This document shows, piece after piece, positions 8,333-18,809 of a DNA stretch of 64,000 nucleotides (position 1 is the first letter of the stretch; every line of letters starts with the position of its first letter). Origin of the DNA: Gemmatimonas sp. (lineage in GTDB: Bacteria > Gemmatimonadota > Gemmatimonadetes > Longimicrobiales > Longimicrobiaceae); the NCBI GenBank assembly GCA_009380025.1, contig WHSP01000005.1, forward strand, positions 1 to 64,000, written 5' to 3'. A program made the position numbers and the translations under genes. The notes beneath the pieces are model-generated. The model ran no database searches. It worked only from the letters and a program-made list of their open reading frames with translations, and was not told the origin of the DNA.

Positions 8333-9841
8333 TCAAGCGCGATCGACGAGGGCTTCTTCCGATCGATGCTCCGTGCCATCGTAGGACAGCACGACGGGCT
8401 CGTCGTCTACGTCGGTCTCCAGGTTGACCGGACGCTTCCAGATGGCCTGAAGGTTCTCGAGCGTCTCGAGCGCCTCGTCCAGCTTCAGCGGAATGCCTTC
8501 GTAGCGGTGGACCAGTAGCAACTCGCCGCGGTTGAGGAAGTTGGCATCGACGAGGTCGATCGAGGGCTGCCCGAAATTGGTGAGCATGAACAGGAGCCGC
8601 TCCTTCACCGCAGCGAAGTCCCGGTCCGAGATGACATAGCGACCGGCACGCTTGTCGTAGTCGAAGGTGAAGAGTCCCTGGCGGCGAACGAAGTCGGGGG
8701 TGAGGAACTCGTCGATGAAGGTGACGTCGTTGTAGTGGCGGCGCACCTCGAAGATCTTTTCCTGACCGCGCATCTCGCCGGTATCCCAGCGTTCCCGGGC
8801 AGCGAAGTCGTCACAGGATGTCCAGTCCGAGCCGTACCGCCCTTTATCCCAGCGTTCCTCGATATCTCGCCAAAGCTCGATCCCGACCTTGTAGGGGTTG
8901 AGCCGGCGAGGTCCGGTGGCCATCGTGCCCGAATGATGGTCGGCGTAGTCGATGATCTCGCTGGGGTCCAGCAGGCGTTCGGTCATCAGCCGGGAATGCC
9001 AGTAAGAGGCCCACCCCTCATTCATGATCTTGGTTCGCCCCTGTGGGGCGAAGTAGTATGCCTCCTCGCGCACGATGCCGAGGACGTCGCGCTGCCACCG
9101 CTCGAGTGGCGCGTGCTCCTGGAGGAAGAGGAGGATGTCCCGGACCGGCTGCTCGGGCACCGACCGCGGCTCGCGGTGCTCGGCGGCCGCCCGTCGTTCG
9201 CGCTCGGCAGCGAGGGCCGCCGGCGGATTGATGAACGGGTCCATGTAGTTCTTCGCCTTCAGCCGGCGCGGTTCGGTGGAGCGGCCTCCTTCCTCCTCCT
9301 CCTCGCCCTCGACAGCCATTCGTTGCGCATATCCCGTAACGGCCGAATAGTCGATGAGGTTCTCGATCGACAGGCAGCGATCGAGGAAGCTCTCGACAGC
9401 CTCGGCTCCGTGCCGCTCCATGTATCGGCGGACCCGGGAGGCATGGTTCGCCATCTCATCGAGCATCTTCCGGTTCGTTCCGGCAAACATGAAGTTGTGC
9501 TTGAAGAAGTCCCCGTGGCCGCAGACATGGGCCATCACCAGCTTTTGATCGACGTGGTGGTTCGCCGCGAGAAGGTAGGCGTAGGTGGGATCGTTGTTGA
9601 TCACCATCTCATAGATCTTCGAGAGGCCGTAGGCATACGACCGAGATAGCTCGATGTACTCCATGCCGAACCGCCAGTGGGGATACCGGGCCGGGTAGCC
9701 TCCGAAAGCCGCGACCTCGTTGATCTCTTCCCAATCGAGCACCTCGTACACGATATCGAAGAAATCGAGGCCGACCTCGCGGGCGTGCGCTTGGATCCGC
9801 TGCTGAAGCTCCGAGAGCTCCGGTGAAAGGGTCTGGGGCAT
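8333..9841 (-). CDS. SpoVR family protein
   Basis: Sequence typical of SpoVR/YcgB; adjacent to DUF444 and PrkA genes. Confidence 0.93.
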   Translation of the reverse strand: MPQTLSPELSELQQRIQAHAREVGLDFFDIVYEVLDWEEINEVAAFGGYPARYPHWRFGMEYIELSRSYAYGLSKIYEMVINNDPTYAYLLAANHHVDQKLVMAHVCGHGDFFKHNFMFAGTNRKMLDEMANHASRVRRYMERHGAEAVESFLDRCLSIENLIDYSAVTGYAQRMAVEGEEEEEGGRSTEPRRLKAKNYMDPFINPPAALAAERERRAAAEHREPRSVPEQPVRDILLFLQEHAPLERWQRDVLGIVREEAYYFAPQGRTKIMNEGWASYWHSRLMTERLLDPSEIIDYADHHSGTMATGPRRLNPYKVGIELWRDIEERWDKGRYGSDWTSCDDFAARERWDTGEMRGQEKIFEVRRHYNDVTFIDEFLTPDFVRRQGLFTFDYDKRAGRYVISDRDFAAVKERLLFMLTNFGQPSIDLVDANFLNRGELLLVHRYEGIPLKLDEALETLENLQAIWKRPVNLETDVDDEPVVLSYDGTEHRSEEALVDRA

Positions 9842-9880
9842 CTCTCTCTTGTACTGCGTGCGAGTGATCTGGGCCGGGGC

Positions 9881-10978
9881 CTACTTGCCTGTACCGAGGA
9901 GTTCTCGGATCGACCCTACGATGCCGTCTCGGTCGGGTATCTTGGAAAGGACCAGATTATCGGCCTCGATGTTGGCCGCGAGGGCTCCGTGGAATGCACC
10001 CGTCCCGGCCCTGCTTTCGACCTGTCCGTATCCGAACAGATTGGCCATGGGCAGCAGCCTCTCGCGGAGGAGATCGAAGCAGCGCTCATTGTCGCCGCTT
10101 CCGAGGTTGTCGCCGTCCGAGAAATGGAAGAAGTAGAGATTCCAATCTTCGGCGGGGTGCTCCTGCTCGGCGATCTCTGCACCCAGCCGGTAGGCGCTCG
10201 AGATCCGTGTGCCCCCGGACTCTCGGGTGGAGAAGAAGATGTCGCGATCGACCTCGCGCGCCTGGGCGTCGTGGATGATGTATCGGCTGACGACCCCGTC
10301 GTAGTGACTACGAATCCAGTTGTCGATCCAGAATGACTGGATCCGAACGATCTCTTTCTGTTCGTTCGCCATCGACCCCGACACATCCATGAGGTAGAAG
10401 ATGACCGCGTTGGCGACGGGGAGGTACTCGTCCCGCCAGGAGCGGTATCGCATGTCCTCGCGTACGGGGACGACCATCGGCCGCCGCGGATCGTAGTTTC
10501 CCGACGCGATCTGCCGCTTGAGCGCTTCCCGGTAGGTGCGACGAAACGAACGGAGAGTTTCAGGGCCCACCTTGCGGATGCCTGTGTAGCGTCCCTTCAC
10601 GGACTTCAGCGATTCGGCGCCTTTGGGCTCGATCCGCGGCAGCTCGAGCGCCTCTCCGATGAGCTTGGTCATCTCGGTGATGCTCAGCTCGACCTCCCGG
10701 ATGTGCGTGCCCGGCTGGTCACCCGCACCGCTCGGCTCTCCCCCGCCGCTACTCACGGGATCGCCGACTTCGCCGGGGCCCTGCCCCACTCCTCCCTGTT
10801 CACGAGGCCCATACCGAAACTGGGGCAGCTCGATCTGCGGAAGCGGAATCGACACGATCTCGTCGCCCTGCTTTCCGATCAGCTCGCTTTGTGTGATGTG
10901 TCTGCTGAGATCCTGTTTGATCTTCCCGCGAACAATGTCCTCGAAGCGCCGACGGTCGCGCTCGATCCTTCTCACCAT
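9881..10978 (-). CDS. YeaH/YhbH (DUF444) family protein, VWA-like
   Basis: FYLMDVSGSMANEQKEIVRIQSFWIDNWIRSHY...GGTRISSAY. Confidence 0.93.
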   Translation of the reverse strand: MVRRIERDRRRFEDIVRGKIKQDLSRHITQSELIGKQGDEIVSIPLPQIELPQFRYGPREQGGVGQGPGEVGDPVSSGGGEPSGAGDQPGTHIREVELSITEMTKLIGEALELPRIEPKGAESLKSVKGRYTGIRKVGPETLRSFRRTYREALKRQIASGNYDPRRPMVVPVREDMRYRSWRDEYLPVANAVIFYLMDVSGSMANEQKEIVRIQSFWIDNWIRSHYDGVVSRYIIHDAQAREVDRDIFFSTRESGGTRISSAYRLGAEIAEQEHPAEDWNLYFFHFSDGDNLGSGDNERCFDLLRERLLPMANLFGYGQVESRAGTGAFHGALAANIEADNLVLSKIPDRDGIVGSIRELLGTGK

Positions 10979-11073
10979 GCGACTCGTATCCTTGCGTTGA
11001 GGGCTGGTCTGTCAGGGCGTAGCCGGTCGTGATGCACCAGAGAGGGGTATCCCCGGGCCGTGCTGCCGCTCGA

Positions 11074-11391
11074 TCACCGCAACATTCCTGTCGACCCGCT
11101 CTCCCCGCCAAACGGCGGTGGCCGCTTCGGTGTGAACACGTAGAGAAGCTGTCCGAGACAGAAGAGAACGACGACCCCGAGCAGAACAGCTCTTTGTGCT
11201 CGGGTCAGATGGCGCGTGCCTCGAACCGGAACCGGGCTCTGCACCGCCGCCGTCCACCTCGCCCCACCCGACTCCTGCAGCCGCAGCGTCATGTCCCCTC
11301 TGCACTTCAAGCAGATCCGCGAAGCCGGCCCGTTGACATGCCAGCAGTGGGGACAAACGGCGAAATCGGGCGTGTACATCACGTCAGTCAC
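11074..11391 (-). CDS. Small zinc-ribbon plus single-TM hypothetical protein
   Basis: CPHCWHVNGPASRICLKC ribbon and C-terminal TM segment; lies between prkA and DUF444 genes in the same orientation. Confidence 0.6.
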   Translation of the reverse strand: MTDVMYTPDFAVCPHCWHVNGPASRICLKCRGDMTLRLQESGGARWTAAVQSPVPVRGTRHLTRAQRAVLLGVVVLFCLGQLLYVFTPKRPPPFGGESGSTGMLR

Positions 11392-11433
11392 CGAAGGAGG
11401 GGTCGGTATCCTTGGTTCTGCCGGAAACGACGC

Positions 11434-13491
11434 TCAGGAGACGTCTCCGCGCGCGAAGATGCTGGCGACGAAATTGAGAACATCGGTCGCGCAGAGGTCA
11501 CAGTACCCGTGCTCTCTCATCAGGCGGCTCTTGACGACGTCGATCTTCTCCTGGGTTCCCTTATCCAGAACGTTCGAAACGAGGCTCGTCAGCTTGATCG
11601 AGTCCTTCTGATCCTCGAATAGCTTCAGCTCCAGGGCTTTCTGGAGCCGCTCGTTTGTATTGTATCGGAACGTCCTGCCGTCAATCGCCAGGGCTCCGAT
11701 GTAGTTCATGATCTCCCGGCGGAAATCCTCCTTCCGGCTTTCCGGAATACTTATCTTCTCCTCGATCGAGCGCATCAGCCGCTCGTCTGGCTCCTCGTAC
11801 TCCCCCGTATACTTGTTGCGAACCTTCTCGCGCTGCGTATAGGCCTTGATGTTGTCGATGTAGTTCGCGCACAGCCGCTGAAGGGCGTCCTCGTCGCCCG
11901 AGATCGCTCGCTGCACCTCATTCTTGACGATGTCCTCGTACTCCTCCCGAACGACTGCCAACAGCTTCCGGTAACTCTCCCGAAGTTCGTCGCTGGCGAT
12001 GAGCGAGTGGTGACGAAGCCCACTCTCCAGCTCCTTCATCACCATGAATGGATTTACACAGCTCTCATCCACGTCGGCGACGAGGCAGTTGGAGATCTTG
12101 TCCTGAATATAGCGTGGACTGATCCCGGAGAGGCCCTCCCGTTCCGACTCCTTCCTCAGCTCCTTCACGTTGTCCTCGGTGAAGCCCGGCAGTGACTTGC
12201 CGCCGTACAGCTTGAGCTTCTGCAGCACGGTCAGGTTCAGCTTCTTTGGTTCGGAGAGGCGTGTGAGGACGGCCCACATCGCCGCGATCTCGATCGTGTG
12301 TGGGGCGACGTGCTTGCCCTGAATCCGCTCTCGGTTGAAGTCCCGCTCGTAGACACGGATCTCCGCCTCCAGCTTCGTGATGTACGGGATGTCGATCTTC
12401 ACCGTACGGTCGCGAAGTGCCTCCATGAACTCGTTGTTCTGGAGGCGTCGATACTCCGGCTCGTTGGTATGGGCGATGATGACTTCGTCGATGTCGGTCT
12501 GCGCGAACTTCTTGGGCTTGATCTTGTGTTCCTGGCTCGCCGAAAGGAGGTCGTAGAGGAAGGCAACATCCAGTTTTAAAACCTCGATGAACTCGATCAA
12601 CCCTCGATTCGCGACGTTGAATTCCCCGTCGAAGTTGAAGGCTCGAGGGTCCGAGTCGCTCCCGTACAGGGCGATCTTCCGATAGTTGATGTCGCCGGTG
12701 AGCTCCGTCGAGTCCTGATTCTTCTCGTCCTTGGGCTGAAAGGTGCCGATCCCGACCCGATCCTGCTCGCTGAGAAGGAGCCGCCTAACCCGCACATGCT
12801 CGATCATCCGCGTCCAATCGCCGTCGTAGCGAAGGAGGAGCTGGTTGTAGATGTGACGGCACGCGGGGCAGAGGTCTCCTTCCACCGTGATGCGGCGGTC
12901 GCCGGCGACCTTCTGGTTGATCCCTCCGAGGAATTCGCTACGGAACTCGGCGGGGAGGAGCTTGATCGGCTCCTCGTGCATCGGGCATGGGAGCTCTCGG
13001 TTGTTGGCCTCCGGTAGATCGACGTCCGCATCTACCCAGAAAAAGGTGTAGAGGGCGCCCTCTGGCGTACGCGCGTAGTGCTCCAGACCTCTCTTCAGCA
13101 GCCGAGCGATCGTACTCTTTGACGATCCGACCGGCCCGTGAAGGAGGAGAACGCGACGCTCTGGACCATAGCCCATCGCTGCGGCCTTCAGCACCTGCAC
13201 CAGCTTCATGAGGGGGATATCGAGTCCGAAGACGGCGTCGTGCCCTCGGCCGATGGGGTCGTCGAAGAAGTTGTAGTGTGTGATCTCCTTCTTGTACTCG
13301 ACGTACTTCTGGGACCCGAACGACACGATCATGTCGTAGAGTCGCTGGAAACCGTTTCGCGCGATGCCGGGACGATTCTGGACCAGGTCCAAATACTCGG
13401 AGAAACTTCCCTCCCAATGGAGGTCGTGGTAGTCCGTTCGATTCAGGCGGTCGCGAATCTGCTCGATCATTGCGGCGGCAGGACTGGCCAT
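11434..13491 (-). CDS. prkA: PrkA-type serine protein kinase
   Basis: P-loop [26 protein letters not shown] extended upstream, start taken at [16 protein letters not shown]. Confidence 0.93.
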   Translation of the reverse strand: MASPAAAMIEQIRDRLNRTDYHDLHWEGSFSEYLDLVQNRPGIARNGFQRLYDMIVSFGSQKYVEYKKEITHYNFFDDPIGRGHDAVFGLDIPLMKLVQVLKAAAMGYGPERRVLLLHGPVGSSKSTIARLLKRGLEHYARTPEGALYTFFWVDADVDLPEANNRELPCPMHEEPIKLLPAEFRSEFLGGINQKVAGDRRITVEGDLCPACRHIYNQLLLRYDGDWTRMIEHVRVRRLLLSEQDRVGIGTFQPKDEKNQDSTELTGDINYRKIALYGSDSDPRAFNFDGEFNVANRGLIEFIEVLKLDVAFLYDLLSASQEHKIKPKKFAQTDIDEVIIAHTNEPEYRRLQNNEFMEALRDRTVKIDIPYITKLEAEIRVYERDFNRERIQGKHVAPHTIEIAAMWAVLTRLSEPKKLNLTVLQKLKLYGGKSLPGFTEDNVKELRKESEREGLSGISPRYIQDKISNCLVADVDESCVNPFMVMKELESGLRHHSLIASDELRESYRKLLAVVREEYEDIVKNEVQRAISGDEDALQRLCANYIDNIKAYTQREKVRNKYTGEYEEPDERLMRSIEEKISIPESRKEDFRREIMNYIGALAIDGRTFRYNTNERLQKALELKLFEDQKDSIKLTSLVSNVLDKGTQEKIDVVKSRLMREHGYCDLCATDVLNFVASIFARGDVS

Positions 13492-13787
13492 AGGCGCGGT
13501 ACTCCTCGGGGGCAGTGGCAGCGATGGCAGGGGATGCCCCTCTAGACCCCTACCGAGAAGAATGCCGGGACAAATCGGCGCCTGAGAAACAGCCGGACAG
13601 AGGGAGAGAGCGCGGCACGCGCGGACTGCTCGGCGGCGGGGTACCAACCGGAGACGCGGACAAGAGGGGCCCGCGTGCGTTACCTTCGCTCGTGTATCTG
13701 CGGGTACACCGGGTGTTTTCGAAAAGATCCGCTCGCGCGTATGGACGGTGGCGCTCTCGCGCAACGCACGACGGGGCCGCCAGAGTG

Positions 13788-15062
13788 TCACCCCAGACGG
13801 GCCTCGAGCTCGCTCAGCTCGGGGGCGATCTCGCGATATTGCTTGGGACGGTCCAGCAACTCCGCCAACTGTTGTGGAACGTCGACCGTGCCTTCGATCA
13901 GAGGTTCGACGATGCTCTCGAACTTGGCCGGATGCGCCGTCGAAACGACGATCCAGTGCGGAGCATCGAGGGATTCGCGGACCGTGATCGCGGTTGCCGT
14001 ATGAGGGTCCCAGATCTGGCCCCAACGCTCGACTCCCTCCGTGATTCCCCGGCGGATCTCGTCATCGGTTACCAGGCGGGCGCGGAGCTCGGCCCGCGTT
14101 GGTACGTCCCCACCGTGTAGCTGCAATAGCCGCTCCATGTTGCTCGGATTGCCGACGTCCATAGCCGTCGCGAGTGTCTGAATCGTCGCGCCCGGTCGCC
14201 AATCGCCTTCCGACAGAAAGCGGGTCAGGGTTTCGTTGGCGTTCGTCGCGAGCACGATCTCCCGAATCGGGAGGCCGGCCTTTCTGGCCCAGAAGCAGGC
14301 GGTCGCGTTGCCGAGGTTGCCGCTGGGAATGACGAACCCGGCCGGCGCTCCCCGCACGAGCTCATATTCGAAGGAAGCGGCGGCATAGTAGACCATCTGG
14401 GGCAGCAGCCGGCCGAGGCTGATGCTGTTCGCGGAGGTCAGGCGTCGTCTCGAGCTGAGGCTCGGGTCCTGGAAGGCCTCCTTGACGAGGCGCTGGCAGG
14501 CGTCGAAGTCGCCGCGAACCCGAAGCGCGGTCACGTTCCCGCCCCAGCAGGTGAGCTGTCGTTCCTGGCGCTCGGAGACCATCCCCGCCGGGTAGAGGAC
14601 GAACACTTCGAAGCCCGGACGGCCCGCGAAGGCAGCGGCGACGGCGCCACCGGTGTCACCCGACGTGGCGACGAGAACTGTCAGCGGCTCTGCCTCGGCG
14701 GGTTGAAGGCGAGCGAGGGCTGCGGCGAGGAAGCGAGCGCCGAAGTCCTTGAAAGCCGCGGTCGGTCCGTGGAAGAGTTCCAGCACGGCGGTGTCTCGTG
14801 CCAGGAGGCGCAGGGGCGCGGGGAAGTTGAAGGCCTCGGAACAGATGTCGGTGAGCTGCTCGCCGAGGGGGTCGCCCGCGAAGAATGGCGTGAGAAGCGC
14901 TTCGGCGAGGGCGGGGAGACCTTCGGTTGCGCGAAGGGCGGCGATATTTACGGAAGGGAAGCTCTCGGGAACGTAGAGGCCGCCGTCGGTTGCCAGCCCC
15001 CGTTCGATCGCTTCGCTGAGGGACGCCGGTGGCGAGTCACCTCGGGTACTGACGTAACGCAT
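13788..15062 (-). CDS. thrC: Threonine synthase
   Basis: [19 protein letters not shown]..., [15 protein letters not shown], operon with thrB and thrA. Confidence 0.95.
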   Translation of the reverse strand: MRYVSTRGDSPPASLSEAIERGLATDGGLYVPESFPSVNIAALRATEGLPALAEALLTPFFAGDPLGEQLTDICSEAFNFPAPLRLLARDTAVLELFHGPTAAFKDFGARFLAAALARLQPAEAEPLTVLVATSGDTGGAVAAAFAGRPGFEVFVLYPAGMVSERQERQLTCWGGNVTALRVRGDFDACQRLVKEAFQDPSLSSRRRLTSANSISLGRLLPQMVYYAAASFEYELVRGAPAGFVIPSGNLGNATACFWARKAGLPIREIVLATNANETLTRFLSEGDWRPGATIQTLATAMDVGNPSNMERLLQLHGGDVPTRAELRARLVTDDEIRRGITEGVERWGQIWDPHTATAITVRESLDAPHWIVVSTAHPAKFESIVEPLIEGTVDVPQQLAELLDRPKQYREIAPELSELEARLG

Positions 15063-15063
15063 T

Positions 15064-16002
15064 CTACTCCTGATGTTCGATCTGCGCTCCGGGTGCGTCA
15101 ACGGGGGACACCCAACCACGCGCTTCCACTCCGGCATTGGCGAACGCGCTGATCATCCGCTCCCGGATCGCCTCTCCTCGCTCCCGTCCTTCACACCAGG
15201 CGAAGAGGCTCGGTCCGGAGCCCGAGAGCGAGCATCCGAGTGCTCTGTCCTCGAGGGCCGCTCTCTTCACCGCCTCGAACCCCGTGACAAGTCGCGCCCG
15301 CTGCGGCTCCACGATCAGATCCTGGAGGGACCGTCCGATCAGCTCCAGATCGCCGCGGTAACAGCCCGCGATGACGCCGGCGAGTTTGCCCGATTGGGCC
15401 ACGTGGTCCGACAGGCAGACCTGCGTCGGAAGGACGCGACGAGCGTCCCGTGTGTCCAACCTGAGGCGGGGATGGACCACCACGCAGAAGAGGGAAGCGG
15501 GGACCGGGATCCGGACTACGTCGAGAGGGTCGCGATCGAGCGCCAGCACGAGACCGCCGAGCAGGCACGGCGCGAGGTTGTCCGCGTGGAAGGAGCCCGT
15601 GGCGACCTCCTCCCCATACATACCGTAGCGGAGCAACTCCGGTTCGGCGAGTGGTTCGGGCAGCACCTGGCTCGCAGCGAGAATTGCCCCCGCGGCCGAA
15701 GCGGCGGAGCCACCCATTCCGGAGCCGAGCGGAATCCCCTTTTCGAGCACCACTTCGAAACCGAATGGAAGGTCGAGGTCCTCCTGAAGTCGGAGGAGCC
15801 CGGCGCCGGCCGTGTTCGTCGCGGGATCGACAGGGATTCCGAGCGCTTGGGACCGCACGACGACCGTCCTCTCTTCGATCCGCGATACCTTCACGCGGTC
15901 GCCGACGCTGACCATCGCGTGGCCGAGGAGATCGAATCCCACCCCGACGTTCCCGACAGACGCGGGGGCGAACACGGTTGCAGTCCCAACGGCCGAGCTC
16001 AT
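15064..16002 (-). CDS. thrB: Homoserine kinase
   Basis: GHMP kinase; IPLGSGMGGSAASAAGAI motif; between thrA and thrC. Confidence 0.95.
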   Translation of the reverse strand: MSSAVGTATVFAPASVGNVGVGFDLLGHAMVSVGDRVKVSRIEERTVVVRSQALGIPVDPATNTAGAGLLRLQEDLDLPFGFEVVLEKGIPLGSGMGGSAASAAGAILAASQVLPEPLAEPELLRYGMYGEEVATGSFHADNLAPCLLGGLVLALDRDPLDVVRIPVPASLFCVVVHPRLRLDTRDARRVLPTQVCLSDHVAQSGKLAGVIAGCYRGDLELIGRSLQDLIVEPQRARLVTGFEAVKRAALEDRALGCSLSGSGPSLFAWCEGRERGEAIRERMISAFANAGVEARGWVSPVDAPGAQIEHQE

Positions 16003-16003
16003 C

Positions 16004-18475
16004 TCAGAGGCTCGCCCCGAGAGAGCTGGAGAGGCGCAGGAGGTCGGCAAAGACGCCCCCTGCGGTGACCTCGGGCCCCGCTCCCGGCCCCTGCACGACG
16101 AGCGGATTCGGCTGGTACCTTCGGGTCCGGAAGAGAACGATGTTGTCGGTCATCTGGATCCGGGCGAAGGGGTGATCGAGGGGGTAGCTCTGCAGTCGTG
16201 CGCTCGCGTTACCTTCGCGGTCGACCCGTCCGACGTAACGAAGAACCTCACCGCGTCGTTGCGCCTTTTCGAAGAGAGCGGCCATGGCCGCGTCCTGTGT
16301 CGGCAATGCCTCGAGAAATTCCGGGACGCTGAGGTGCTCCATCTCGTGCGGAACGAGGCCTTCGACTTCCACTTCCTTCAGCCCCATCGGGATGCCGATC
16401 TCCCGAGCCAGGATGACGACCTTTCGCCCGACATCCATCCCCGAGAGGTCATCCCTCGGGTCGGGCTCCGTGAACCCGCGTGCCTTCGCGTCGGCGACGA
16501 TCTCGGAGAAGGTGCGCGTGCCGTCGTAGACGTTGAAGAGATAGGAGAGGGTTCCGGAGAGGATGCCCTCGATCTCCCGAATCTCGTCGCCGGTCTGAAC
16601 CAGATCCCGGAGCGTCTGAATGATCGGGAGCCCGGCCCCTACCGTGGTCTCGTAAAGATAGCGGGCGCCGTAATCGCGGGTGCTTCTCCGCAGAGTCTGG
16701 TAATATCCGAGGTCGGCGGTATTGGCCCGTTTGTTCGGGGTGATCACGTGAATCCCGCGCTTCAACCAACCGGCGTACTCCTGAGCGACGGTCTCGCTCG
16801 CGGTGCAATCGATGATGACCGCGTGCGGAAGGTGCTCCGCGTGGACGTGATCTGCAATCGCCGCGAGGTCCGTTTGCTCGAAGTCCGAGCCGAGCGAGTC
16901 CCGCCATCGGCCGAGATCCAGTTGTCCCTCGGCCAGAGCGGCACGCTTGGAGGTCGCGATCGCGCGAACGCGCAGGTCGAGGTTGAACTCGCACTTCAGC
17001 TGTCGGGCCTGCTCCGCCAGCTGGTCCAGCAGAGTTCCTCCGACGAGCCCGCAGCCGACGACGCCGATCGACAGGGTCTGAGGCGAGAGGTAGAAGCCCC
17101 CGTGCACGGCTCGCAGGGCGCGGCTGGCGTCCGCATTGTCGATGACGACAGAAATGTTTCGCTCCGAGGATCCCTGCGCGATCGCGCGGATATTGACGCC
17201 GGCCTTGCCGAGCGACCCAAAGAACTTGCCTGCGACGCCCGGATGCCCAGCCATCCTGTCTCCGACGACGGCGAGGACACAGCAATCCGGCATCAGCTCC
17301 ACCGTCTGGACCTGTCCGTAGTGGCGCTCGGCGAAGAAGGCCCGCTCCACTGCACTCCGCGCCCGGTCGCCCACCGATCCGGGCACCACGAAACAAATCG
17401 AATGCTCCGAGCTCCCCTGAGAGATCATCGTGACGGACACGCCCTCTTCGTGCAGCGCTCCGAACAGACGGTGCGCAGTGCCCGGAACGCCGATCATCCC
17501 CGTGCCCTCGACGTTGACAAGGGACACGCCCTCGATCGTCGCGAAGCCCTTCACGTCGAAATCGGAAGATCCGCCCAGATGGATACGGGTCCCGGGGAGA
17601 TCGGGCTGGAAGGTGTTGCGGATGAAGATCGGAATCGAGTTCCTGACCGCCGGTGCCATCGTGCTCGGATGGATCACCCGGGCGCCGAAGTAGGCCAGCT
17701 CCATCGCCTCGTTATAGGAGAGCTCGTCGATCAGCACGGCGTCGGGGACGAGGCGAGGGTTGGCGCTCATCACGCCGTCGACGTCTGTCCAGATGTGGAT
17801 CTCCGCAGCCTCGAGCAAGGCCGCGAAGATGGAAGCGGAGAGATCGCTCCCATTGCGGCCCAGGGTGGTGGCGAGGCCGTCCGCCGTGGCCGCGACATAG
17901 CCGGTGACGACGAGGGTTGGCGGTAGCTCTCCACGACGGGCGACCAGAGCGACCAAGCGCTCCGAGCTCGTGCGCCAATCCACCTCCACCCCGGCTGGCC
18001 CGTGAGCGACGACGAGAACGTCGCGAGCATCCAACCAGCCCGCGGGTTCACCGATCGATCCGAGGTGTCCGGCGAGCATCTGTGCCGACCAGATTTCACC
18101 GTACCCGGTCACCAGGTCCATCGCGCGTTCGGAATGCGAGCGGAGGAGCCACGTTGCGTGGAGGACGTCGGCCACATCGGTGAAGTCGCGGTCGAGGCGC
18201 TCGAGAAGCTCGTCCGCCTCGTCGGGAGGAACCAGAGCCACAATCGTGTTGCGGTGCTGATCGCGAAGCTGCTCGAGCGCCTCCAGGTACCCGCGATCCC
18301 GGCGGGCCGCGAGCTCGACCGCGCGCACGAGCCCATCGGTTACACCGCTCATCGCCGAGACCACTACCGCCCGACGACCTTCCGACCGGCTCGCTAAAAT
18401 CCCCGCCACGTGCCGGTAACGTTCGGCGCTCGCCACGCTCGTCCCGCCGAACTTGTGAACGATCCTTCGCTCCAC
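16004..18475 (-). CDS. thrA: Bifunctional aspartokinase / homoserine dehydrogenase
   Basis: VERRIVHKFGGTSVA N-terminus (GTG start) with C-terminal homoserine dehydrogenase domain (GVVGCGLVGGTLLDQL). Confidence 0.95.
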   Translation of the reverse strand: MERRIVHKFGGTSVASAERYRHVAGILASRSEGRRAVVVSAMSGVTDGLVRAVELAARRDRGYLEALEQLRDQHRNTIVALVPPDEADELLERLDRDFTDVADVLHATWLLRSHSERAMDLVTGYGEIWSAQMLAGHLGSIGEPAGWLDARDVLVVAHGPAGVEVDWRTSSERLVALVARRGELPPTLVVTGYVAATADGLATTLGRNGSDLSASIFAALLEAAEIHIWTDVDGVMSANPRLVPDAVLIDELSYNEAMELAYFGARVIHPSTMAPAVRNSIPIFIRNTFQPDLPGTRIHLGGSSDFDVKGFATIEGVSLVNVEGTGMIGVPGTAHRLFGALHEEGVSVTMISQGSSEHSICFVVPGSVGDRARSAVERAFFAERHYGQVQTVELMPDCCVLAVVGDRMAGHPGVAGKFFGSLGKAGVNIRAIAQGSSERNISVVIDNADASRALRAVHGGFYLSPQTLSIGVVGCGLVGGTLLDQLAEQARQLKCEFNLDLRVRAIATSKRAALAEGQLDLGRWRDSLGSDFEQTDLAAIADHVHAEHLPHAVIIDCTASETVAQEYAGWLKRGIHVITPNKRANTADLGYYQTLRRSTRDYGARYLYETTVGAGLPIIQTLRDLVQTGDEIREIEGILSGTLSYLFNVYDGTRTFSEIVADAKARGFTEPDPRDDLSGMDVGRKVVILAREIGIPMGLKEVEVEGLVPHEMEHLSVPEFLEALPTQDAAMAALFEKAQRRGEVLRYVGRVDREGNASARLQSYPLDHPFARIQMTDNIVLFRTRRYQPNPLVVQGPGAGPEVTAGGVFADLLRLSSSLGASL

Positions 18476-18809
18476 TGACTGGCTCCTCCCCAATCTGTAC
18501 GACGAACTCCAGCACAGCCGGGCCGGCCGATCTGCGGCCCGGCCACAGGTGTGCGGGATCCTCTGGTTCGCGGAGGTGCCAATATGCGGCGTTCGACACC
18601 ACTTCGCCAGCATCGACGGCCATTCTGCGCCCCTCCAGGATGGGGTGGTAGACCAGCCGGACGGCGCTCTTGAGAAGGACCAGAAAGTACAGATTTCCAC
18701 CAGCGGAGGCCGGCCCGTTCTGGCCCATTTCTATTCACTGATTGGCATAGCAGTTGCGTTTGAATTCAGTCGTTTTTGCGTCGAAACACTCTTTGTGGTG
18801 TGATCAGAC

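Noticed and set aside
8735-9649. 304-aa plus-strand ORF opposite spoVR
   Set aside because: Shadow ORF; spoVR on the minus strand is strongly supported.
15812-17926. 704-aa plus-strand ORF opposite thrA
   Set aside because: Antisense to a clear thrA/thrB; low-complexity Arg/Gly/Asp/His-rich composition typical of GC3-driven shadow ORFs.
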